This document shows positions 1 through 5,089 of a DNA stretch of 6,122 bases, piece by piece. A model generated the notes under the pieces. The model was not told the origin of the DNA, ran no database searches, and saw only the letters and a program-made list of their open reading frames with translations. Made by a program: the position numbers and the translations under genes. The stretch is taken from positions 1 to 6,122 of the forward strand of contig JANYJT010000109.1 of NCBI GenBank assembly GCA_025358395.1, written 5' to 3'. Within the stretch, counting starts at the first letter, position 1; each line of letters starts with the position of its first letter. This stretch comes from Bacteroidia bacterium (GTDB lineage Bacteria > Bacteroidota > Bacteroidia > Bacteroidales > Prolixibacteraceae).

Positions 1-83
1 CCCGCCGCATACTACTAAATCTTTCAAAATGAGGCTTAGCGAAGTAGCCTGAGCCCTTATTACAATACAAAAAAATTGAACCG
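1..83 (+). other. Leader of the ligase/polymerase gene, possibly with the end of an upstream gene
   Basis: This is short sequence before the first gene. All three forward frames close within it. Frame 1 reads Pro-Ala-Ala-Tyr-Tyr and stops at 16-18, so the last codons of an upstream gene could be here, but five residues cannot identify a protein. A weak stem (AGGCT at 32-36, AGCCT at 46-50) is followed by a mildly T-rich stretch and might be a remnant of a terminator. The last 20 bases before the ATG are A-rich with no clear Shine-Dalgarno sequence, which is common in Bacteroidota. No convincing promoter is visible. Confidence 0.3.
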
Positions 84-2033
84 ATGAGCGTTAAAACAAA
101 AAAAGAGACCCCTCCCAACACCTCCTACACCTTGATCCTCCTGGCATACGTGTTGGTTGCGGTATTCACCCCCCAAATGGCAACCTTCGACTCCAACGGA
201 CCAAAATTTCTATCCCTGGCGATTCTCAACCTCCTGGTATTCGCCTTTGTTTTTACCCGAAAAGAGTTCAGGGAAAATCCCCCGGCTGTCACTGGTTTTT
301 TCAGAAGCCCGGCCGGAATCATGTACACCCTGCTGATCCTCATCTCCCTGCTTTCATTCGTCAAATCCATCAATATCAACGAATCCATCCTCTATTTTTG
401 CAAATCCATCACCATCTTCATCTCCTGCTACTTTGTCGCCCTGATGGTTTCCTCCGACAGGAGAATTCCGGAAAATCTTGCCGTCGGAATGGTTTTCCTC
501 CTGATCGTCGACTGCCTTTACGTCTTTCTTCAGATGGGAAAATTCATCGGGGGCGATCTCGCCGACATCGATCTGATCAAATCCGTCTACTCCAATAAAA
601 ACGTCCTGGCCGCCGCCATCTTTGTTAAGCTTCCTTTTGCGCTCTGGCTCTACACTTTTCACACTGGAACCAGGCAAAAACTAGCCCTTGCGGGATGGAG
701 CATGAGTTTTTTAGCGCTGCTTTTTCTGAGTTCCAGAGCGTTCTACCTCGGAATCATCATACTCTCCTTAGCCTATCTTTTCATTTTGTGGATCCTCGCC
801 ACCAGAGATAAACAAAATGCCTATCGGCGGAAAATGATAATTTATACATCCGTGCTCGCCACTTCGGTTCTTTTGTTTACGGTCATTCAGAAAAATTTAT
901 ACAAAAACCCATCCATCTACAATGCCGGGATCATTGATAGGTTTAGTCAGGCCAAACCCACCGAATACTCTACCGGCGAGCGCCTGAACGGCTGGAAAAG
1001 ATCATTCGAAGTGTTCAAAAAAGAACCTCTGCTGGGCTGCGGACTTGGAAACTGGAAAATTGCCACGTTGCAACAGGAAAATCAAACCAAGACTGACTTT
1101 ATCTACCAATACCGTGCGCACAACGATTTCATTCAGATCACAACCGAAACGGGAATATTCGGCGGACTGGCATTCCTCGCACTGTTCGCGCTGCTCGTGA
1201 TTCCAGTGTTTAAAGATGGTATGGGCGTTGCAAACCCCCATACCATCTTTAAACACTATTTTTTGCCCGCTTTCGGAATGATGGCATATGCGATCGACGC
1301 GCTTTTCAACTTTCCACACGAAAGACCCGAAATACAAGCGCTTTTCGTGATTTTTGCCGGTGCGGGAATTGCCCTGTCATCAAATTCAGCTATACCACTT
1401 CAGGCAACAAAAAATGCACCAATGTCGCAGGCGGCAACCGGTCACTTCCTCTTCTTGCCGGAATCCATAAGGAAAATGCTGTTAACTGCCTGGAAAGTTG
1501 CGGTATTTTCGCTGATGCTCACCTCACTGTACTTTCTTATTCTGAATGTTCAGTCTTTAAAAATGCAGAAAATAGTGTCGGACGAGATCTCCACCGGAAA
1601 GCTTAGTCTAAGCACAGATCAGATCATCCGGGGTTTTCCATGGATTCCCGACAACAACCTGTTTGGCGAACCCATCACCGTGCAGAAAGCCAGATACCTG
1701 TTCCGTGACAAGAATTATACCGGAGCCATCGCAATGCTGAAAAGCGCTGACACCAATCCTTACGACTCCCGCAGGGAATATTTTATGGCTTCGGCCTGGT
1801 TAGCCCTGGGAAAACCGGATAGCGCTTTGGCGTACAACAAAAAAGTACTTGGGCTAAAACCATACCTGCTGGAAAATCTAACCATGATGTGCAACATTTA
1901 CGAAAGAACCGGCAGGGTGCAAGAGACCATCCCGTTGTTGAAAAAATACCTCGACTACGACAAATACAACCAAAGAGCCTTGCTACTGATGACCCAGTAC
2001 CTGGAAAAAGCGAACAAGGAGAAAAATCGTTAG
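84..2033 (+). CDS. O-antigen ligase/polymerase family membrane protein (Wzy_C) with C-terminal TPR region
   Basis: This 649-residue protein has about a dozen hydrophobic spans (for example residues 16-33, 80-95, 170-190, 205-240, 358-374, 414-434 and 466-486). Its central region looks like the Wzy_C/O-antigen ligase family. STGERLNGW leads into LLGCGLGNW (G318, N323, W324). YRAHNDF (R344, H346, N347, D348) lies in the large periplasmic loop region that carries essential Arg and His residues in WaaL/Wzy enzymes. FNFPHERPE follows. From about residue 535 the tail is soluble, helical and TPR-like, as in many Bacteroidota members. Family members work at the periplasmic face of the inner membrane, either polymerising lipid-linked repeat units or ligating glycan to lipid A-core or protein. 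Sequence alone does not separate Wzy from WaaL. Neighbouring glycosyltransferases and a downstream flippase support a role in polysaccharide export. The ATG at 84 is followed by a short polar N-terminus and then the first membrane span. Two long perfect inverted repeats lie in this gene (1205-1257 and 2006-2057). Confidence 0.88.
   Translation: MSVKTKKETPPNTSYTLILLAYVLVAVFTPQMATFDSNGPKFLSLAILNLLVFAFVFTRKEFRENPPAVTGFFRSPAGIMYTLLILISLLSFVKSININESILYFCKSITIFISCYFVALMVSSDRRIPENLAVGMVFLLIVDCLYVFLQMGKFIGGDLADIDLIKSVYSNKNVLAAAIFVKLPFALWLYTFHTGTRQKLALAGWSMSFLALLFLSSRAFYLGIIILSLAYLFILWILATRDKQNAYRRKMIIYTSVLATSVLLFTVIQKNLYKNPSIYNAGIIDRFSQAKPTEYSTGERLNGWKRSFEVFKKEPLLGCGLGNWKIATLQQENQTKTDFIYQYRAHNDFIQITTETGIFGGLAFLALFALLVIPVFKDGMGVANPHTIFKHYFLPAFGMMAYAIDALFNFPHERPEIQALFVIFAGAGIALSSNSAIPLQATKNAPMSQAATGHFLFLPESIRKMLLTAWKVAVFSLMLTSLYFLILNVQSLKMQKIVSDEISTGKLSLSTDQIIRGFPWIPDNNLFGEPITVQKARYLFRDKNYTGAIAMLKSADTNPYDSRREYFMASAWLALGKPDSALAYNKKVLGLKPYLLENLTMMCNIYERTGRVQETIPLLKKYLDYDKYNQRALLLMTQYLEKANKEKNR
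1205..1257. repeat. 21-bp perfect inverted repeat inside the ligase/polymerase gene
   Basis: The arms at 1205-1225 and 1237-1257 are exact reverse complements (AGTGTTTAAAGATGG... against ...CCATCTTTAAACACT). The spacer is 11 nt. Pairing stops on both sides, with C/A outside and C/C inside. The repeat encodes residues 374-391 of the membrane protein, so Val-Phe-Lys and Ile-Phe-Lys bracket a Gly/Asn-rich turn between two predicted membrane spans. The reading frame is intact. The transcript could form a very stable hairpin here. Confidence 0.9.
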
Positions 2034-2057
2034 CGATTTTTCTCCTTGTTCGCTTTT
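2006..2057. terminator. 24-bp perfect hairpin with the stop codon in its loop; probable terminator
   Basis: Arms 2006-2029 and 2034-2057 are exact reverse complements around a 4-nt loop, TTAG. The loop contains the TAG stop codon (2031-2033) of the upstream gene. The 5' arm starts with AAAA and the 3' arm ends with CTTTT, so the structure is symmetrical and could end transcription in either direction. The innermost part, AAAAATCG-loop-CGATTTTT followed by CTC, recurs at 3901 and 3967. It is therefore both a terminator candidate and a member of a local repeat family. The inverted repeat is directly visible; terminator function is inferred. Confidence 0.65.
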
Positions 2058-2123
2058 AAGTTAGAACCGTTCAATAATTTTTCAGAGCCATTCATCCCCA
2101 AATTGCTGCCTTTGACCAAAAAA

Positions 2124-2135
2124 CTACTCAATAAA
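2124..2135 (+). promoter_or_regulatory. Upstream direct copy of the operator-like half-site
   Basis: CTACTCAATAAA here matches CTACTCAATTAA at 2187-2198 in 11 of 12 bases and in the same orientation. The two start 63 bp apart, close to six turns of B-DNA, so a protein bound at both would sit on the same face of the helix. That the sites are bound is inference. Confidence 0.3.
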
Positions 2136-2152
2136 GCAAATAAATTGTCCTT

Positions 2153-2160
2153 TAATTTTG
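2153..2160 (+). promoter_or_regulatory. Candidate Bacteroidota -7 element
   Basis: TAATTTTG fits the Bacteroidota primary sigma -7 consensus TAnnTTTG and lies about 50 bp before the ATG at 2208. The nearest clear TTTG upstream (2111-2114) is too far away to be the usual -33 partner, so only half of a promoter is seen. A start site here would put the inverted repeat at 2171-2198 in the leader RNA or just downstream of the promoter, a repressor-like position. Confidence 0.3.
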
Positions 2161-2170
2161 AATTTAAAAT

Positions 2171-2198
2171 TTAATGAGTAATTTAGCTACTCAATTAA
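2171..2198. promoter_or_regulatory. Imperfect inverted repeat, candidate operator
   Basis: TTAATGAGTA (2171-2180) pairs with TACTCAATTAA (2188-2198) across a 7-nt spacer, with one extra A in the right arm. It ends 9 bases before the start codon of a predicted winged-helix DNA-binding protein. That position fits an autoregulatory operator, or a leader hairpin affecting translation. No experimental or family knowledge known to me ties this sequence to the protein. Confidence 0.4.
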
Positions 2199-2207
2199 CC
2201 TAATGAA

Positions 2208-2747
2208 ATGCTCGGCGACCTGATCACATCCAAGACCCGTATTAAACTGCTTTTGAAGTTTTTTCTCAACAGCAGCACGCAGTCATACCTTCGCGGGTTG
2301 GAGAGCGAATTCGGGGAGTCGACCAATGCCATTCGTCTGGAGCTGAACCGGTTCGAACAAGCCGGACTGCTTGTCGCGCATGACGATGGCAACCGTAGGA
2401 TGTACATGGCAAATACCTCCTACCCCCTCTTCCCTGAAATAAAAAATCTCTTGCACAAACACCTGGGCATCGATCAAATTCTCGAACAAGTGGTCGAAAA
2501 ACTGGGTTCTTTGGAAGAAGTGTACCTCACCGGCTCCTTTGCCCATGGCACAGACAGTCCGGATATCCATGTCGTCCTGGTAGGAAACGACATCGATACC
2601 AATTACCTGGAAATCCTGATCAGCAAGGCCAAGCCCCTGATCCAAAAAAATATATGTTACAACCTCATCAGCAGGATGCAATTTACAGCCACCTATCCTG
2701 ACATGAGCAAAAAAGATATGCTGCTTTTGTGGCAGCACAAAAACTAA
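2208..2747 (+). CDS. Winged-helix DNA-binding protein with degenerate nucleotidyltransferase-like domain
   Basis: The 179-residue protein has two parts. Residues about 8-70 look like a winged helix-turn-helix of the ArsR/MarR type: LLKFFLNSSTQSYLRGL, then FGESTNAIRLELNRF as the likely recognition region, then AGLLVAHDDGNRRMYMAN as the wing. Residues about 85-179 resemble a small MNT-type nucleotidyltransferase domain, with LTGSFAHG (G109, S110) followed by PDIHVVLVG. In active enzymes this second motif is usually D-x-D; here it is D119-I-H121, so catalysis is doubtful. Proteins of this layout recur in Bacteroidota polysaccharide clusters, where they are usually annotated as transcriptional regulators. 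The target and ligand are unknown to me. The gene has its own leader with an operator-like inverted repeat (2171-2198), which suggests it is transcribed separately from the gene before it. The ATG at 2208 places the helix-turn-helix directly at the N-terminus. Confidence 0.8.
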   Translation: MLGDLITSKTRIKLLLKFFLNSSTQSYLRGLESEFGESTNAIRLELNRFEQAGLLVAHDDGNRRMYMANTSYPLFPEIKNLLHKHLGIDQILEQVVEKLGSLEEVYLTGSFAHGTDSPDIHVVLVGNDIDTNYLEILISKAKPLIQKNICYNLISRMQFTATYPDMSKKDMLLLWQHKN

Positions 2748-2783
2748 GCCGGAATCCACCCTCGGGTGTCTCCGGCGACCTTT
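2748..2783 (+). terminator. Candidate terminator after the winged-helix gene
   Basis: GCCGGA (2748-2753) pairs with TCCGGC (2771-2776), and ACC/GGT can pair inside around CTCG. The stem begins right after the TAA stop and is followed by GACCTTTATT, a weak T tract. Position and G/C-rich stem support a terminator; the short T tract lowers confidence. Confidence 0.45.
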
Positions 2784-2800
2784 ATTAAGCTTCGAAATAG

Positions 2801-2829
2801 CAGTCCTTTTCAAAATTAAAATGGGACTG
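2801..2829. repeat. Small stem-loop in the intergenic region
   Basis: CAGTCC (2801-2806) and GGACTG (2824-2829) are exact reverse complements. The adjacent TTTT and AAAA can extend the stem with a small bulge. It lies between the terminator candidate and the degenerate repeat. Function is not evident. Confidence 0.4.
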
Positions 2830-2870
2830 AGGAGGCGGAGCTGTGAGAAGATGGGAGGGTGAGAAACCCA

Positions 2871-3010
2871 CAGAGCGGCGTCCTGTTTTTAGAACGATGC
2901 AATGTTATTCCAGCCGCGGCGCGGCGTCCTGTTTTTAGCAAAGGAATAACGCCCCCGTACCGTCCGCGATTGCATGTTGGAAAAAGGAATAATCATATTT
3001 CGGACGGAAT
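2871..3010. repeat. Degenerate composite intergenic repeat
   Basis: An 18-bp unit, GCGGCGTCCTGTTTTTAG, occurs exactly twice, at 2875-2892 and 2921-2938. Inverted pairs surround the second copy: ATGCAAT (2897-2903) with ATTGCAT (2969-2975), GTTATTCC (2904-2911) with GGAATAAC (2943-2950), and CCGTCCG (2960-2966) with CGGACGG (3001-3007). The region is much more G/C-rich in patches than the other gaps. From memory it resembles dispersed intergenic repeats with a CCTGTTT-TAGCAA core that are widespread in Bacteroidota genomes; I could not verify this. A 62-codon frame across it is not considered a gene. Confidence 0.65.
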
Positions 3011-3043
3011 AAGAAAATATAGGAAGATGAGACCATCCCTTCA

Positions 3044-3781
3044 ATGATCCCAAAAATTTTGCATTTTGTTTGGCTAAGTGGTGATCCTTTGCCTGAATTA
3101 TTATTAAGATGCAAAATATCCTGGAAAAAATACCTGCCCGATTACGATTGGGTGCAGTGGGACACGCAGAAAATTGAGGGAATTAACAACAAATGGCTGA
3201 ACCAGGCGCTCGAAGCCAAACAATATGCCTTTGCGACTGACTTTCTCCGGATTCACGCACTATATATTTATGGGGGGATCTACCTCGACGCGGATGTCGA
3301 ACTGACCGGAACCTTTGATCCCTTTCTGAAACACAAATTCTTTATCGGTTTCGAATACAACAATGACCTTGAACCCGCGGTGTTTGGATCGGTGGCAAAA
3401 CATCCCCTGCTAAAAGATCTCCTGAAATATTACGAACAGAGAAGCTTCATAAAAGAGAACAAAAAATTCGACCGTCGACCGTTGCCACTGATCTTCAACG
3501 AAAAGGCAACCAAATACGGGTTCAAATCAACCGGGAAACCACAGCTGCTAATAGAAGATATAAACATTTATCCCTGCGAATATTTCTCGCCAAAGAATAT
3601 CTATATCAAAGTCATAAAGACTACCGGAAACACGGTCGCCATCCATCACCTGGTTTCAGGCTGGGTAGACAAAAACTGGAAATACAAACTCAAGATCCTG
3701 CTTCATCAGCTTTTGTTTAAAATCAGCGGCAAAGGACTCCATTCTTCAATACTTAATCTCATTCGTAAGATCAGATTTTAA
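3044..3781 (+). CDS. Glycosyltransferase of the DxD sugar-binding (GT32-like) family
   Basis: This 245-residue protein opens with MIPKILHFVWLSG, the typical start of GT32-like capsular polysaccharide and mannosyltransferase-type enzymes (Gly_transf_sug), which strongly supports the ATG at 3044. The catalytic core is at residues 61-86: YAFATDFLRIHALYIYGG (D66, R69, G77-G78), then IYLDADVEL with the metal- and nucleotide-sugar-binding D82-x-D84. Further conserved-looking features are FIGFE (101-104) and the C-terminal HHLVSGW (H201, H202, W207). The enzyme would transfer a sugar from a nucleotide sugar to a growing glycan on the cytoplasmic side of the membrane. Its basic, hydrophobic tail (residues 212-245) may attach it peripherally to the membrane. 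Donor and acceptor cannot be told from sequence. It stands alone between two repeat-rich gaps, and all key residues are present. Confidence 0.87.
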   Translation: MIPKILHFVWLSGDPLPELLLRCKISWKKYLPDYDWVQWDTQKIEGINNKWLNQALEAKQYAFATDFLRIHALYIYGGIYLDADVELTGTFDPFLKHKFFIGFEYNNDLEPAVFGSVAKHPLLKDLLKYYEQRSFIKENKKFDRRPLPLIFNEKATKYGFKSTGKPQLLIEDINIYPCEYFSPKNIYIKVIKTTGNTVAIHHLVSGWVDKNWKYKLKILLHQLLFKISGKGLHSSILNLIRKIRF

Positions 3782-3788
3782 AATACTT

Positions 3789-3812
3789 GAATAATATTTA
3801 CACAGAGATTAT
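3789..3812 (-). repeat. Inverted copy of the CTCTGTGTAA repeat unit
   Basis: Read on the minus strand this is ATAATCTCTGTGTAA followed by ATATTATTC. It matches the plus-strand unit at 4074-4097 (ATAATCCTCTGTGTAA, then TTTTATTC) in about 22 of 25 aligned positions with two single-base gaps. It begins 8 bp after the stop of the GT32-like gene, so the gap is bounded by inverted copies of one sequence. Confidence 0.7.
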
Positions 3813-3840
3813 ATTAGTTAATAATCTTGATTTCAGATTA
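3806..3840. repeat. Overlapping alternative stem-loops
   Basis: AGATTAT (3806-3812) is complementary to ATAATCT (3821-3827). Within that, TAATCT (3822-3827) is also complementary to AGATTA (3835-3840). The middle segment can pair with either neighbour but not both, a layout like a simple attenuator. The stems are short and A/T-rich, so chance is a real possibility. Confidence 0.35.
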
Positions 3841-3900
3841 GACCAATATTATTTCTTCTTCATAAAATTTTAGAGAAACACCTGGAGAGCACCGAGGTTT

Positions 3901-3920
3901 AAAAATCGTAAGCGATTTTT
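3901..3920. repeat. Hairpin-core repeat, copy 2
   Basis: AAAAATCG and CGATTTTT pair around the loop TAAG and are followed by CTCTTTT. The 8-bp core and the trailing CTC are the same as in the hairpin at the end of the first gene (2022-2045) and at 3967. The flanking arms found at 2006-2057 are absent here. The stem followed by T-rich sequence may act as a weak terminator. Confidence 0.7.
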
Positions 3921-3966
3921 CTCTTTTCCGATAGTCTCTTGAAACTCCAAAAGTGATCTGAAGTTC

Positions 3967-3986
3967 AAAAATCGCAAGCGATTTTT
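3967..3986. repeat. Hairpin-core repeat, copy 3
   Basis: AAAAATCG and CGATTTTT pair around the loop CAAG and are followed by CTCTCTGTGTAA, so the hairpin runs directly into a copy of the CTCTGTGTAA word. It starts exactly 66 bp after copy 2, and the sequences before the two (GTTT and GTTC) are similar, which suggests a local duplication. Confidence 0.7.
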
Positions 3987-4074
3987 CTCTCTGTGTAACT
4001 CCTTTCTTCTCTCGTCACAAATAACTACAAAAGACACCATTTACCTTCAACGCAAATTTAGATAGAGCGATACA

Positions 4075-4158
4075 TAATCCTCTGTGTAATTTTATTCTCC
4101 CCTAATCCTCTGTGTAATTTTATTCTCCCTTATTTCTCTGTGTAATTTATTACTAGCT
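4075..4158 (+). repeat. 28-bp tandem repeat, about three copies
   Basis: Units run 4075-4102, 4103-4130 and 4131-4158. The first two differ only at the last base (C or T). The third is diverged but keeps CTCTGTGTAATTT in exact 28-bp register (CTCTGTGTAA at 4080, 4108 and 4136). There are no unique spacers, so it is not a CRISPR array. The array ends about 20 bp before the next gene, so changes in copy number would alter the distance between that gene and any upstream promoter. Confidence 0.85.
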
Positions 4159-4177
4159 TAACTCACAAACGATCATA

Positions 4178-5035
4178 ATGCTTGATTCCCCGGGCACCAA
4201 CCAAACACATACCGACATCGATTCAATGCCCCCATTTTCCGTTCTGATAGCAGTCTACGACCAGGAGTTGCCCGAACGCTTAAAAGTAGCATTGGATAGT
4301 ATCTGGGACAAGCAAAAATTAAAACCTTCCGAGATCGTGCTGGTCAAGGACGGACCGCTAACGGCGGAGCTGGACAAGGTGATCGGTCGTTTCAACGAGA
4401 TCGCACCGCTGAAAATCATCTCTTTGGAAGAAAACCACGGGTTGGGTTACGCATTGGCCAACGGTCTGACCCATTGCAGCAACGAACTCGTAGCCAGGAT
4501 GGACAGCGATGACCTCTCCAAACCCGACCGCTTCGCGAAGCAAATCAGTTACATGAAGGAACACCCTGAATTGGATATTCTGGGGGCTAACATCGAGGAA
4601 TTCGACCATCAACCGGAGAAAATCCGTTCACACCGCCGGCTTCCAAGCACTTTTGCCAGATTGCTGCTCTTCTCAAAACTGAGAAGTCCGCTCAACCACA
4701 TGACAGTCGTTTTCAAAAAAACCGCTGTCCTCAAAGCCGGCAGCTATCAGCCCTTCCATGTGTATGAAGACTACCATTTATGGGTTAGAATGCTGCTTAA
4801 TGGCGCGCAAATTGCCAATATTCCTGAGTATCTGGTTACCGCAAGGCTGGACGAGAGTCAGCTGTCCCGCAGACACGGAAACTACATCTTTAAACAGGAG
4901 GTGAGGTTGCAACGGGAGATGCTTCAACTGCATTTCCTCAACAGATGGGAATATTCCAGAAACCTTGTGCTGCGCGCTTTTCCGCGGTTGCTGCCCTTTT
5001 GGATACTGAAGCTGATCTACAAGGTGCTGCATTGA
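4178..5035 (+). CDS. Family 2 glycosyltransferase, AmsE-like
   Basis: This 285-residue GT-A fold protein starts its domain at PFSVLIAVYDQELPERL (about residues 19-35). EIVLVKDGPLT (52-62) is the nucleotide-binding strand, and LVARMDSDDLSKPDRF (104-119) carries the D109-x-D111-D112 metal-binding motif. YEDYHLWVRM (196-205) supplies the likely catalytic-base region (E197, D198). The KDGPLT and MDSDD wording is typical of the AmsE-like branch of GT2, named after an amylovoran exopolysaccharide enzyme. It would add a sugar to a lipid-linked repeat unit on the cytoplasmic side; donor and linkage cannot be read from sequence. The C-terminus (residues 255-285) is basic and hydrophobic and may touch the membrane. 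An in-frame ATG at 4226 (residue 17), just before the conserved domain, is a plausible alternative start. The stop overlaps a 14-bp palindrome. Confidence 0.9.
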   Translation: MLDSPGTNQTHTDIDSMPPFSVLIAVYDQELPERLKVALDSIWDKQKLKPSEIVLVKDGPLTAELDKVIGRFNEIAPLKIISLEENHGLGYALANGLTHCSNELVARMDSDDLSKPDRFAKQISYMKEHPELDILGANIEEFDHQPEKIRSHRRLPSTFARLLLFSKLRSPLNHMTVVFKKTAVLKAGSYQPFHVYEDYHLWVRMLLNGAQIANIPEYLVTARLDESQLSRRHGNYIFKQEVRLQREMLQLHFLNRWEYSRNLVLRAFPRLLPFWILKLIYKVLH

Positions 5036-5046
5036 AAAGCTTTTCA
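5033..5046. repeat. 14-bp palindrome at the GT2 stop codon
   Basis: TGAAAAGCTTTTCA is perfectly self-complementary and includes the TGA stop of the preceding gene. As a zero-loop palindrome it is more like a DNA-binding or cruciform site than an RNA hairpin, and it may be chance. Confidence 0.3.
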
Positions 5047-5089
5047 GTTTATATTTCCGTTTGGACAATATTCAGGCGGATAACAGATC

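Larger units (their letters stand above)
3782..4177. other. 396-bp non-coding intergenic region made of short repeats
   Basis: No open frame here has protein-like character. The stretch starts with an inverted copy of the CTCTGTGTAA-type repeat (3789-3812). It continues through overlapping stem-forming segments (3806-3840), two copies of the AAAAATCG hairpin (3901-3920 and 3967-3986) and a single CTCTGTGTAA word (3989-3998). It ends with a 28-bp tandem repeat (4075-4158) about 20 bp before the next start codon. Positions 4015-4074 show nothing I recognise. No good TAnnTTTG promoter element was found, although the next gene probably needs a promoter here. Confidence 0.75.

Noticed and set aside
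1002..1337. Minus-strand open frame of 111 codons inside the first gene
   Set aside because: It has no domain character and lies fully within a well-supported membrane-protein gene. Part of its length comes from the inverted repeat, which reads similarly on both strands.
2283..2813. Minus-strand open frame of 176 codons opposite the winged-helix gene
   Set aside because: No recognisable motifs, and the plus strand carries a clear two-domain protein. This is a shadow frame.
2859..3047. Open frame of 62 codons before the GT32-like gene
   Set aside because: It runs across the composite repeat (both 18-bp copies and the inverted pairs), has no recognisable domain, and overlaps the start of the real gene by 4 bases. 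It reads like translated repeat.
4075..4158. Possible CRISPR array
   Set aside because: The 28-bp units abut directly with no unique spacers, and no cas gene is in the window.
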